Program-made: the position numbers and the translations under genes
NCBI GenBank assembly: GCA_036796255.1
Contig: DAIRDH010000010.1
Location: forward strand, 12,631-76,630
Source of the DNA: T3Sed10-241 sp036796255
GTDB taxonomy: Bacteria; Bacteroidota; Bacteroidia; Flavobacteriales_D; Cryomorphaceae
Direction of reading: 5' to 3'
DNA length: 64,000 bases
Shown here: one piece after another, positions 1 to 8,966 of the stretch
Layout: every line of letters starts with the position of its first letter
Position numbering within the stretch: the stretch's first letter is position 1
The notes under the pieces: generated by a model
What the model saw: only the letters and a program-made list of their open reading frames with translations
The model's database searches: none
What the model was told of the DNA's origin: nothing

Positions 1-1221
1 TGGGGAAAGTTCATTCCCAAGTTATTACGGTTCGGACTCGAAGGTGAGGGCGGCAGCCTCAAGGATGCACACAATGTGTACGGCATGCAGATGGCGCGGG
101 CCACACACGAAGGCGCCATGGAGGCACTGGGCGATACCCGCACTTTTATCCTCACGCGGGCTACATTTTCAGGGGGTCAGCGCAACAGTGCCCTTTGGAC
201 TGGCGACAATTATGCCAACGATGAGCACATGATGCTGGGAGCGCGCATGCTCAACGGCCTTGGACTTTCGGGTATGCCCTTCGTGGGCAACGATGTAGGC
301 GGATTTACCGGCGATGCCAGCGCCCATTTGTATATGCGGTGGATAGCCTGTGCTGCTTTTCAGCCACTGATGCGTGCCCACACCATGATCAACTCAAAGC
401 ATGCCGAGCCATGGGCATTTGGTGAGGAGTGTACCGAAGTGACGCGCAATTATATTTCGCTGCGCTACAAACTGTTGCCTCACCTGTACTCCTTGTTTTA
501 CGAATCCACCCAAAATGGAATGCCGCCTTTGCGATCGCTCGTATTTCAGTTTCACCGTGAGTGGAAGGTCTTTTCTAAAGAATACGAGAATCAGTTTTTG
601 CTCGGCGACCACCTCATGGTGTGTCCCATGGAGTCAGATGCGCGCTTTGCAAAAGTCTATTTGCCGGAAGGCTTATGGTATGATTTCTTCAATGATACGA
701 TCCGTAAAGGAGGTGAAGAGTATATCGTGGAAGTGCAGCGCGACACCTTGCCCATTTTTGTGAAAGCAGGTGGATTGATTCCCATGCAAAATGTGATACA
801 ACATACGCGCGAAGCCACCGATGGCGTGTTGCGATTGCATGTATACACAGGAAGTGTTGGTGAATACCAGTATTATGAAGATGACGGGCTCAGTGATGGC
901 GGCCCAGCTTGCCTTAGGCATATGAAGCTAGGGGGTGATGGGCTCCATATCAATGCCCAGGTAGGAAAATTTGCTTCCAAATATAGCCGTATCAGGCTTT
1001 ATCTGCATGGGTTTATGGGCAGCGAAGTGAGGGTTAACAATGCGACCAAAAAAATAACACAATCGGATTTTCGATTTATGGAGCCGATTTCTAACTTTGA
1101 CCCTTACGAGGTTTCGCCTGATCACGCCAAGGTAATCTCAACTTTACCCCATCTGGAGGTTGATTTTACTTCCGAAACCCTTGATTTCAAATGGGATAAA
1201 TTTAACGAAATATTAACATAG
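1..1221 (+). CDS. GH31 alpha-glucosidase, C-terminal part (5' end outside window)
   Basis: The frame is open from base 1, so the N-terminus lies before the window; 406 residues are visible. Family 31 glycoside hydrolases release glucose from the non-reducing ends of alpha-glucans. The WTGDN motif (about base 199) carries the expected GH31 acid/base Asp, followed by a GMPFVGNDVGGF segment and the MRAH/SKHAEPW region typical of alpha-glucosidases. The C-terminal beta-sandwich includes a YYEDDG stretch near base 872, as in MalZ-like enzymes. It stands upstream of a glycogen-binding protein and opposite the glgE operon, which fits a role in glycogen or maltodextrin breakdown. The family call is firm; substrate and cell location cannot be judged because the N-terminus is missing. 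Confidence 0.93.
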   Translation, partial: WGKFIPKLLRFGLEGEGGSLKDAHNVYGMQMARATHEGAMEALGDTRTFILTRATFSGGQRNSALWTGDNYANDEHMMLGARMLNGLGLSGMPFVGNDVGGFTGDASAHLYMRWIACAAFQPLMRAHTMINSKHAEPWAFGEECTEVTRNYISLRYKLLPHLYSLFYESTQNGMPPLRSLVFQFHREWKVFSKEYENQFLLGDHLMVCPMESDARFAKVYLPEGLWYDFFNDTIRKGGEEYIVEVQRDTLPIFVKAGGLIPMQNVIQHTREATDGVLRLHVYTGSVGEYQYYEDDGLSDGGPACLRHMKLGGDGLHINAQVGKFASKYSRIRLYLHGFMGSEVRVNNATKKITQSDFRFMEPISNFDPYEVSPDHAKVISTLPHLEVDFTSETLDFKWDKFNEILT

Positions 1222-1250
1222 TGTTTTAATGACACTTTGAGAAATTCTAA

Positions 1251-1258
1251 TATCTTTG
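1251..1258 (+). promoter_or_regulatory. Bacteroidota -7 promoter box (TATCTTTG)
   Basis: TATCTTTG is a perfect match to the TAnnTTTG -7 element of the Bacteroidota primary sigma factor. It lies 28 bases before the ATG of the small glycogen-binding protein, which gives a 5' leader of about 20 nt. No good TTG -33 box is visible at the usual spacing. Confidence 0.5.
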
Positions 1259-1286
1259 CGCCGAATTAGAAATTCAATCTAACATC

Positions 1287-1592
1287 ATGATTAAAAAGCA
1301 GTTTCTCAAAACGAAACCCGTTTGTAAGGTAACCTTCAGCCTGGACGCAGCAGCGTTTGGCGAGGTAGAGCAAGTACAATTGGTTGGTGATTTCAGCAAG
1401 TGGCTCGAGTCCCCGATCAACATGAAGAAGCAAAAAGATGGAAGCTTCAAAACTACAGTAGATTTGGAAACAGGTAAAGAATACCAGTTCCGCTATTTCA
1501 TCGATGGCCAAAGGTGGGAAAATGAAGGCGCAGCCGACGCTTTTGCCCCAGCAGGTGTATCATTTGATGAGAACTCTGTAGTTACTCTCTAA
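1287..1592 (+). CDS. Small free-standing glycogen-binding (E-set/CBM48-like) protein
   Basis: This 101-residue protein consists almost entirely of one immunoglobulin-like E-set domain related to CBM48 and the AMPK-beta glycogen-binding module. Residues 11-90 read VCKVTFSL...VQLVGDFSKW...DGSFKTTVDLETGKEYQFRYFIDG, with the conserved GDF..W and YQFRYFIDG blocks. No catalytic domain, signal peptide or membrane segment is present, so it should be cytoplasmic. It has its own -7 box and a strong terminator, so it is probably monocistronic. Its place between a GH31 enzyme and the glgE/glgB operon suggests that it binds glycogen or marks glycogen for the neighbouring enzymes. The fold is clear; the role is inferred. 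Confidence 0.85.
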   Translation: MIKKQFLKTKPVCKVTFSLDAAAFGEVEQVQLVGDFSKWLESPINMKKQKDGSFKTTVDLETGKEYQFRYFIDGQRWENEGAADAFAPAGVSFDENSVVTL

Positions 1593-1614
1593 GCAGTCCG
1601 TGCTAAAAGTATTG

Positions 1615-1642
1615 AACCGGCCCCTTGGGCCGGTTTTTTTTT
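1615..1642 (+). terminator. Intrinsic terminator after the glycogen-binding protein
   Basis: A perfect 9-bp stem (1615-1623 with 1627-1635, CTT loop) is followed by a run of nine T ending at 1642. It ends the small E-set gene and argues against any start codon at 1625 for the next gene, because that codon would lie inside the hairpin. Confidence 0.92.
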
Positions 1643-1699
1643 GCCCTGCGGAGAATTCATTGGGTGGAATTATTATCTTGTGCGGCAAATAACCCAAGG

Positions 1700-4600
1700 A
1701 TGCTTACACACTTACGCACATCACTGATCACCTCGCTGCTTCTTTTAGCGCTAGCCAACCTCCAGGCGCAATCGACCAATTCCATTCCGGGCACCCTTGT
1801 GGTATGTCCCATGGGCGAGTTTGATGGCCACCATCACGTGCCCATGCCACAATACATCATGGAGAAGATGCAATCGATGCATCGCTCGAGCGGCAGTCGG
1901 GACAATTGCTCCACAATTGACGTGACTTACATTGGTTTTCCGCCTGCGGCCCAAACTGCTTTCGAACACGCCAAAGAGATTTGGGAAAACACATTAACCA
2001 GTTCGGTTACTATTCGCGTCGAGGCCACGTGGGCTAACCTCGGAGCGAACACCTTGGGCTCAGCAGGCCCGAACAACTTATTTTGGGATTTTGCGGGTGC
2101 GCCTGATGGCCGGATTTATCCTTCCGCATTGGCCAATGCCCTTGCAGGATTTGACTTAGATCCGGGAGAGCCGCATATTTTAGTAAACATCAACTCTACA
2201 GCCGATTGGTATTTAGGGGTAGACGGAAATGCGCCATTTGATGAGTTTGACTTTGTGAGTGTTGTACTCCACGAGCTGGGCCACGGATTGGGTTTTTCAT
2301 CCTCTCGCGCTTACAATGAAGATACAGGAGCAGGTACGCTTGGATTTGGATCGCTTCAATACCGGTATGATGATTTTTTACTTCTGGGTGAGAACGGCAC
2401 TTCTTTAATTAGCCTGGGGAATGGAATTGCACTGGGCAATGCCTTCACCAGTGATAATCTTTATTCCGGTTCAGTTTTGGCCGCAACGGCCAATGGCGGC
2501 AGTCAGCCACGATACCACGCACCAGCTAACTTTACCCCTGGTTCATCAATTGCTCACTGGGATGAAGGAGACTTTCCTGCGGGGAATGATCAAAGCCTCA
2601 TGACGCCTCAGATTGGTCCCGGTGAGGCCATACACAATCCGGGCACCATCACCCTCGGTCTCTTCGCTGACATGGGCTGGTCCGTATGTGCCAGTCTCGA
2701 AGATGATCCTTGCATTACCTGGCAAGACCCATCGCCAACAACAGGTTACAGCGATTTCAATACAGCATTCGGCGGAGCGCCTTGCGATGATGGCAGCGGA
2801 TGTCCATTTAATGAAATAACGGGGTTTCAGGTATGGGCTAGTGAAGCCTATGCAGTGAATAATTTTCAGGAAGGGGGCACATACACTTTCAGTATTTGCA
2901 ATGGCTCCGGAGCCGGAACCTGGGTCCCTGATTTTACCATTATTTCGCCCAGTGGTATTGTAGAGGCTTCAGGCCCTGGCACAGGATGCGCCATCACCTG
3001 GACGGCCTCTGAGGATGGCACCTACCTCATTGTGATCAACGAGGCCGGCGCTTGCGGTGAGGCCAATTCCATTAACAATGGTTTCCCTGCACTCACCTGT
3101 GCTGATGGCACTACGGTATGTGACGACCTCTCCGATTGCAGCACGCCTCCGCTTGTTTTTGAAGGCCCAGACGCTATATGCCCTGACCAGTCTACCACGG
3201 TCAACCTGTCTGCACCTGCTACGGTACCCGACGGAGGAGGCCTTCGCTTGCAGTTTATAAATACCGCCACAAATACGGGCATCAATTTGAACGGTGCCAC
3301 ATTCCCATTTACCTTCAATAGCGACTTGAATGGATTGCTATCCGCAAATGGTTTTGCCGCTTTTGAAGGTACCTATGCGCTGAACGTTTTTGTGTATTCT
3401 GATGCCTCCTCCACCGCTGCAATCAACGGAAGCATATGCGCTTCAGGAGATACTCCAATAGAGCTCACTTTTTACGAAGAGGGCGCTGCGGAATGTCTCG
3501 AAGTGGATGAGCCCTGCCTTACCTGGCAGGACCCAAGTCCTGTTACAGGATGGTCCGACTTCAATGATATCTTTGGAGGCGCTCCATGTGATGATGGCGA
3601 TGGATGCCCGTTTAATGAAATCGATGATTTCCAGGTCTGGGCAAGTGAGGCATATGCAGTGGACAATTTTATAGCCGGAGGCACTTACACTTTCAGTATG
3701 TGCAATGGTCCAGGTGCAGGATCTTGGGTTCCGGAGTTTACCATTATCGCTCCAAGTGGCGAAGTGGATGCATTTGGACTTGGAACTGGGTGTAGTATTA
3801 CGTGGACGGCAACAGAATCCGGTACGTATCTCATTTTGATCAACGAGGTGGGAAGTTGCGGAATTGCCAATTCAATCAACAACGGATACCCCGCGCTTAC
3901 CTGTGTTGACGGCACGGCCGAGTGCGACGCAGGTGTAGCATGTGATATATCGCCGATGGAACTTGAGGGCAACACCAGCCTTTGTCCCGGCGAAAGCGGA
4001 ACCGTGGTGCTCACAGCTCCGGCCATTTTGCCTCCTGGTGCCGGTCTGGGAATTCTGTTTTCGGATGCTGAAAATGGAGGCTTTCTAAGCCTGACTGGAA
4101 TTGAATTTCCTTTTAGCTTCGACAATGACTTGAACGGATTGCTTTCAGCGAATGACCTGGACTTGCTCGAAGGCGAAGTGGGCTTCACCCTCTTTGCATA
4201 CACAGATCCGGGAAATGTAGCTGGCAGTGTTTGTAGCATAGGTCAGGTAGATTTTGTGGTAAACTTTCTTGCTGAAGATGATCCATTGTGTGATCCCACA
4301 GCAACTTGCGTCGCACCTGATCCGGTGATTATTGGGTCGGCTGAGCTTTGTCCCGGCGAGACAAGCCAACTCGGCTCACTGAGTGCGCCCTTGGTTCCAG
4401 ATGGCGGCGGTTTAGGTGTACAATTCTTCAATACCGCTACCCAGGCTACTGTGGAGCTCACGGATATAGGCTTGCCCCTCACCCTCGACAATGACCTCGG
4501 AGGCGTACTCTCGGCCAATGATATTGATGCCTTGGAAGGACAATATGAGGTGTTCTTTTTCATTTACACCAACCCCGCTGATATAGGAGGGAGCTTGTGC

Positions 4601-6451
4601 GCTACTGGCACAGGAACCGCCACTATAAACTTCCTTTCATCTGATGATCCGCTCTGTGCAGTAGAGCCCGAACCTTGCCTCACCTGGGTAGATCCTAGCC
4701 CAACCACTGGCTATACTAATTTCAATACCACTTTTGGAGGTGCGCCATGCGATGATGGCGACGGGTGTCCTTTCAATGAAATTACAGGATTTCAGGCTTG
4801 GGCTGGCGAAGCTTACGCAGTGAATGATTTTCAGGAAGGGGGCACTTATACTTTTAGTATTTGCAATGGCCCGGGCGCTGGCTCCTGGGTTCCGGAATTC
4901 ACCATCATCGCTCCCAGTGGCGCTGTAGATGCATTCGGTGCGGGCACGGGTTGCAGCATCACGTGGACGGCATCAGAATCAGGCGCTTACTTCATCGTAA
5001 TCAATGAGGCGGGCAATTGCGGTGTTGCGAATTCAATTAACAATGGATTTCCTGCCCTTACCTGTGAGGATGGTACCGCGGTGTGTGAGCCGCAACCTGA
5101 ATGTGAAATATTCCCGATGGAACTTCAGGGCAGCGCAAGCCTCTGCCCAGGCGAAACGGCTACTGTAGTGCTTACTGCTCCCGCTGTCTTGCCTGCAGGT
5201 GCTGCCTTAGGGATTCTGTTTTCTGATGCAGATGGACAAGGCTTCTTAAACCTTACAGGCGTAACCTTTCCTTATGTTTTTGACAATGATTTGAATGGCT
5301 TGCTTTCCGCAAATAATATTGACTTGCTGGAAGGTGAAGTAGGATTTACCCTCTTCGCATACACCAATCCCGGCAATGTGGGTGGCAGCATATGCAGTTT
5401 TGGTGAAGTGGATTTTGTGGTCAACTTCCTCGCTGCTGATGATCCTTTGTGCGACCCTCTGGAGCCTTGCACTGCGCCCGATCCTTTGGTGCTCGGCCCT
5501 GTCGTGCTTTGCCCAGGAGAGACCAGTCAACTCGGCTCGGCCAGCCCTCCCGAGATTCCCGAAGGTGGCGGTATAGGTGTGCAGTTTGTCAATCTGGCTA
5601 CTGAAGCTGCCGCAGGGCTATCTGGTATCAGCCTGCCTTTCACCTTCGACAATGATCTTGGAGGGGTACTTTCAGCAAATGACATGGATCCTTTTGAGGG
5701 GGAATACGAAGTGTTCTTCTTCATTTATACGGATCCGGCCAATGTCTCGGCCAGTTTGTGCGACATCGGAAATGGCATTGCACTTGTGACATTTCTATCA
5801 GCCGACGACCCTCAGTGCACAAATGAGCCGGAGCCCTGTAATGCCGGATCGCTTGCTTTTATCGAAGAAGGCACTGAGTTATGTCCCGGTGAGGTGCTAA
5901 CACTTATAAATAATGGCGAAGTGGAGGTGCCTGAAGGAGGCATATATACCGTATTCGCAACGTATGCAGGCGAAACCTTTGTGCTCGAAGATGTGCTCGC
6001 CAATGTGGCCTACACAGTAGACCACACGCTCGGAGGGTTGATTCCAGATGGAATGGAAGGTGAAGTGAGCTTTACAGCCTTGGCTTACGCCAGTGATAAT
6101 GAAGAAAGCCTTTGCAGTGAAAGTAATACCGTTGTAGTAACCTTCCTCCCTGCCGACGAGTGGCCTTGCTTTATCAATTCGACTGCCAATTCCGCAATAG
6201 GAGCTGTAAATCTCTATCCCAACCCGGCACGCGATGAAGTGCAGCTTGATTTCCGGTTGAGAAGTGTAGATAAAACCGCGATCAGTATCATTGACGTCTC
6301 AGGTAGACTTGTGCAATCCATCAATGTAAATCCACAGCTTGGTCATAACAAGCAACTGATTGAAACCAACCAGCTGGCACCGGGCTTCTACAGCGTAGTG
6401 TTGCGCTCTGGCGACTACATTGCCACCAAGGCATTGGTGATACAGCATTAA
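1700..6451 (+). CDS. Secreted metalloprotease-like protein with A/B repeat domains and type A T9SS sorting domain
   Basis: The ATG at 1700 opens a clear signal peptide (MLTHLRTSLITSLLLLALA..LQAQ); the in-frame upstream ATG at 1625 lies in a terminator and is rejected. The protein has 1583 residues. The N-terminal 330 residues are a zinc-metallopeptidase-like domain with VVLHELGHGLGFSS (HExxHxxG, DNA about 2259-2300) and a downstream AHWDEG that may supply the third ligand. Then follow nine modules in the order A1-B1-A2-B2-B3-A3-B4-B5-B6. A modules (from 2711, 3515, 4676) begin CxTWxDPSPxTG and resemble pre-peptidase C-terminal beta-sandwiches; B modules carry LCPGE and end in LFAYTDP/ITFLSADDP-like motifs. 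The last 80 residues (LYPNPARDE...) are a type A sorting domain. It is probably exported by the T9SS and surface-attached or released. The substrate is unknown. Confidence 0.85.
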   Translation: MLTHLRTSLITSLLLLALANLQAQSTNSIPGTLVVCPMGEFDGHHHVPMPQYIMEKMQSMHRSSGSRDNCSTIDVTYIGFPPAAQTAFEHAKEIWENTLTSSVTIRVEATWANLGANTLGSAGPNNLFWDFAGAPDGRIYPSALANALAGFDLDPGEPHILVNINSTADWYLGVDGNAPFDEFDFVSVVLHELGHGLGFSSSRAYNEDTGAGTLGFGSLQYRYDDFLLLGENGTSLISLGNGIALGNAFTSDNLYSGSVLAATANGGSQPRYHAPANFTPGSSIAHWDEGDFPAGNDQSLMTPQIGPGEAIHNPGTITLGLFADMGWSVCASLEDDPCITWQDPSPTTGYSDFNTAFGGAPCDDGSGCPFNEITGFQVWASEAYAVNNFQEGGTYTFSICNGSGAGTWVPDFTIISPSGIVEASGPGTGCAITWTASEDGTYLIVINEAGACGEANSINNGFPALTCADGTTVCDDLSDCSTPPLVFEGPDAICPDQSTTVNLSAPATVPDGGGLRLQFINTATNTGINLNGATFPFTFNSDLNGLLSANGFAAFEGTYALNVFVYSDASSTAAINGSICASGDTPIELTFYEEGAAECLEVDEPCLTWQDPSPVTGWSDFNDIFGGAPCDDGDGCPFNEIDDFQVWASEAYAVDNFIAGGTYTFSMCNGPGAGSWVPEFTIIAPSGEVDAFGLGTGCSITWTATESGTYLILINEVGSCGIANSINNGYPALTCVDGTAECDAGVACDISPMELEGNTSLCPGESGTVVLTAPAILPPGAGLGILFSDAENGGFLSLTGIEFPFSFDNDLNGLLSANDLDLLEGEVGFTLFAYTDPGNVAGSVCSIGQVDFVVNFLAEDDPLCDPTATCVAPDPVIIGSAELCPGETSQLGSLSAPLVPDGGGLGVQFFNTATQATVELTDIGLPLTLDNDLGGVLSANDIDALEGQYEVFFFIYTNPADIGGSLCATGTGTATINFLSSDDPLCAVEPEPCLTWVDPSPTTGYTNFNTTFGGAPCDDGDGCPFNEITGFQAWAGEAYAVNDFQEGGTYTFSICNGPGAGSWVPEFTIIAPSGAVDAFGAGTGCSITWTASESGAYFIVINEAGNCGVANSINNGFPALTCEDGTAVCEPQPECEIFPMELQGSASLCPGETATVVLTAPAVLPAGAALGILFSDADGQGFLNLTGVTFPYVFDNDLNGLLSANNIDLLEGEVGFTLFAYTNPGNVGGSICSFGEVDFVVNFLAADDPLCDPLEPCTAPDPLVLGPVVLCPGETSQLGSASPPEIPEGGGIGVQFVNLATEAAAGLSGISLPFTFDNDLGGVLSANDMDPFEGEYEVFFFIYTDPANVSASLCDIGNGIALVTFLSADDPQCTNEPEPCNAGSLAFIEEGTELCPGEVLTLINNGEVEVPEGGIYTVFATYAGETFVLEDVLANVAYTVDHTLGGLIPDGMEGEVSFTALAYASDNEESLCSESNTVVVTFLPADEWPCFINSTANSAIGAVNLYPNPARDEVQLDFRLRSVDKTAISIIDVSGRLVQSINVNPQLGHNKQLIETNQLAPGFYSVVLRSGDYIATKALVIQH
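3515..4675 (+). repeat. Tandem superunit copy 1 (modules A-B-B')
   Basis: This 1161-bp segment inside the metalloprotease gene encodes A2-B2-B3. The following segment 4676-5836 has the same length of 387 codons and the same module order, beginning with the same CLTW.DPSP motif. Wobble positions have diverged while the protein is conserved, so the duplication is old. Confidence 0.8.
4676..5836 (+). repeat. Tandem superunit copy 2 (modules A-B-B')
   Basis: It encodes A3-B4-B5, equal in length to 3515-4675 without indels. B4 matches B2 (both ME-L-G-LCPGE-...-LGILFSD), and B5 matches B3 (APDP--LG---LCPGETSQLGS). The first copy in the gene, 2711-3514, has only A-B. Confidence 0.8.
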
Positions 6452-6486
6452 GTAAGGGTACTGCGCAGTGGCCATATTTTGCCGAA

Positions 6487-6517
6487 AGGCGGTAGAGAAA
6501 TTAAGCCTCTACCGCCT
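6487..6517. terminator. Hairpin at convergent gene ends
   Basis: A perfect 11-bp stem (6487-6497 with 6507-6517) and a 9-nt loop lie between the converging metalloprotease and GH57 genes. The GH57 stop codon sits at the edge of the loop. There is no long U-tract on either strand, so it may serve as a weak terminator or as a 3'-end stabiliser. Confidence 0.45.
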
Positions 6518-8921
6518 GAAGCTTACCCACTTCAAGGTTTACATACTGAGCGAAATCGGTCAGTTGCATGTGAATCGCTGAGGGCAATGTGCTGTTCATT
6601 GATTTCAATACCTTGAATACGGTGTCTTGTACGTCATTCAGTTCTGGATGTACCCCGATGCGGCCGAGCAATTCCAAGGCAGCACGCATGTTCTGAAATT
6701 GATCCAGGGTAACCTTAACATTGCCGCTGTGAATAGGTCCAATGGAAGTGAGCATTGCATTGAGTTTGTTGGCACAAATGAAGTTGAGGTCGTTGTGGTC
6801 AACCTTGAATTTGAACTTTTTTAAGTCTTTTACAATTCTTTTCAAATCTGATATCTTGACTTTTCCTCCATCGGGCTTGAAGAGTTCCCGCAATTCATGG
6901 TTGAGCAGCATCTCTAAGTTTTTAACCAAAATATCCGGAGCTTTAAGTCCGGAATTTTGCATAACGTTGATTACGCTGTAATTGCGGTCATTGATTTTTT
7001 TGTAAGATGAAGCTGCGAGACCCATGCTGTAATCGAGAATGCTGTTGAGCATTTTGAGCTGCTCATCCTTGAACATGTCGAAAAAGGAAAAGCTGCGTTG
7101 CTCAGGATACCGGGCAAAGAGCTCAATGACTTTTGAAATATTGGAGTTAGAAAAAGCTGTAACCACTTCATCTATGAACTCATGGTACTGCTCATCGGGA
7201 ATGGCCTCAAAAGACTTGCCGATCACGTGGTGTTGGCCCATGTAAAGCACGAGGAAGCTAAAATTTTTCTCACTAAACGTCACTTTCGACTTCACATGCG
7301 TGCGTCCCACGGCGAGTTTTTGGTTTCCTTGTACTATGCGGCGAAAGTCGGAACTCCGGCAAGTATAGTTTAATACGCTGATCTCATTGGGATCTTCTGC
7401 GAAAAGGGATGATACTGCATAGTGCATGCCTATGTGCGTGAGGGTAACCTCTGAGGGGATCACGTATTTTTGATATACACCCTCGCCGTTGGCAAGTTCG
7501 GGAAGGTTGCACTGCGCTTCCCGCAGGCGCTTTCTAAATTCCTTGTCGAGCGACACGCCTTCCACACTTCTTGCAAGCTGTATGGTGCGCCTGGCGTACT
7601 GAAGTATTTGCACCGTTTCAATGCCTGAAATTTCATCGAAGAACCAACCGCAGCTGGTAAACATCAATAAGGCATTGCGTTGCATTTCGAGCAAGCGCAT
7701 AATCTGCGTTTGCTCATCGATTTTCAAATTGCCGAAGTGGCGGTGCAAGAAAGATTGTACCACTTCGGGTGTGCGGTTAAGGATCACTTCAATGTACTCG
7801 TTGCGCAATTGTTGTGGATCCTTCTTGAGCGCTGTGATCTGCTTGATGTAGATATCAGAGGTCTTGTCGCGAAGCCAATTGAGGCTTTCACGCAAGGGGG
7901 CGCGCCACCGTTGGTTCCAGTCCGGCCGGCCACCGGAGTTGCATCCGCAATCGCTCCTCCATCGCTCTACACCGTGCACACAGCTCCACGACGAATTTTC
8001 ATGAATTTCGGCTTCGTGTCTCGGTGGGTTTAGTTCAAGATATTGGCCGTAGTTCGTAATCTTGGCGAGGCCATTTGTTTCGATATAGCGCATGCAGTAC
8101 GCCAGCGCCATATCGCCGTAGCGGTGGTGGTGTCCATAGCTTTCACCATCGGTGGCAATGTGCAGCAGTTGATTGGTTTGACGCCCGTCGAATCCACCAG
8201 TCAGGTAATTGGCAAATTCTTTACCATCTTTCAACAAACCTTTGAAGGCGACTGCCTCTGATCGTTTGCCGTCGTAAAAGAACAGGCTTATACTTTTGCC
8301 GGAAGGCAAATTGCACAGATATGGCTGCAGGGGGTCTATGCCGCTGTGCCAGTCATTGCTGCCTATACTTCTGAAGCGTTTTGCCTGTCGCGGCGCCAAT
8401 ACGGTGTAAGTAATTCCTTGTTCAGCAAGCACTTCCAGCGTATCGAGATCGACAGCCGTTTCGGCCAGCCACATGCCTTGGGGCTTGCGCCTGAACCGCG
8501 ATTCGAAGTCTTTAATGCCCCAAATCACCTGGGTTTCCTTGTCGCGTCGCGAGGCCAAGGGCATGATAATGTGGTTGTACACCTGGGCCATTGCAGAACC
8601 GTGGCCTCCAAAATATTCCATGCTCTTGATATCGGCCTCAAGTATGCTTTGGTAGGTTTTAGGGCGGTTGGCCTCAAGCCAGCTCAACAGGGTAGGACCA
8701 AAGTTGAAGCTCATGCGGGCGTAGTTGTTGACTATGTCCACAATTTTGGACTCTTCATTCAGCATGCGAGACACGCCATTGGGCATGTAGCACTCCTGTG
8801 TGATGCGCTCATTCCAGTCGTGGTACGGAGCAGCTGAGTCTTGGTATTCAATTTTTTCCAGCCAGGCATTTTCGCGTGGCGGCTGGTAAAAATGTCCGTG
8901 TATGCAAATGTACTTGCTCAT
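6501..8921 (-). CDS. GH57 family glycoside hydrolase with DUF3536
   Basis: This 806-residue protein starts at the ATG of MSKYICIHGHFYQPPRE; an in-frame start eight codons upstream is possible but breaks the usual family N-terminus. The GH57 catalytic barrel shows HGHFYQPPRE near residue 10, the nucleophile block GMWLAETAVD and a TDGESYGHHHRYGD block that should hold the catalytic Asp. The C-terminal half is the helical DUF3536 region. GH57 enzymes cleave or transfer alpha-glucans (amylases, branching enzymes). It is the last gene of the operon glgE-mak-glgB, 45 bases after glgB, so a role in glycogen or maltodextrin turnover is likely. Exact activity is not predictable. Confidence 0.85.
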   Translation of the reverse strand: MSKYICIHGHFYQPPRENAWLEKIEYQDSAAPYHDWNERITQECYMPNGVSRMLNEESKIVDIVNNYARMSFNFGPTLLSWLEANRPKTYQSILEADIKSMEYFGGHGSAMAQVYNHIIMPLASRRDKETQVIWGIKDFESRFRRKPQGMWLAETAVDLDTLEVLAEQGITYTVLAPRQAKRFRSIGSNDWHSGIDPLQPYLCNLPSGKSISLFFYDGKRSEAVAFKGLLKDGKEFANYLTGGFDGRQTNQLLHIATDGESYGHHHRYGDMALAYCMRYIETNGLAKITNYGQYLELNPPRHEAEIHENSSWSCVHGVERWRSDCGCNSGGRPDWNQRWRAPLRESLNWLRDKTSDIYIKQITALKKDPQQLRNEYIEVILNRTPEVVQSFLHRHFGNLKIDEQTQIMRLLEMQRNALLMFTSCGWFFDEISGIETVQILQYARRTIQLARSVEGVSLDKEFRKRLREAQCNLPELANGEGVYQKYVIPSEVTLTHIGMHYAVSSLFAEDPNEISVLNYTCRSSDFRRIVQGNQKLAVGRTHVKSKVTFSEKNFSFLVLYMGQHHVIGKSFEAIPDEQYHEFIDEVVTAFSNSNISKVIELFARYPEQRSFSFFDMFKDEQLKMLNSILDYSMGLAASSYKKINDRNYSVINVMQNSGLKAPDILVKNLEMLLNHELRELFKPDGGKVKISDLKRIVKDLKKFKFKVDHNDLNFICANKLNAMLTSIGPIHSGNVKVTLDQFQNMRAALELLGRIGVHPELNDVQDTVFKVLKSMNSTLPSAIHMQLTDFAQYVNLEVGKLQAVEA

Positions 8922-8966
8922 TAGTCTCTCAGTTTCTTTCAGCACTTAGCTTTAATGGGGAGGTGT

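Noticed and set aside
1625..1699. Upstream start of the secreted metalloprotease
   Set aside because: The ATG at 1625 lies in the loop of an intrinsic terminator and would place 25 residues before a clean signal peptide.
3685..4239. 184-codon minus-strand frame inside the metalloprotease gene
   Set aside because: It is the antisense shadow of repeated modules; similar frames recur opposite the other B modules, and the composition is unlike a real protein.
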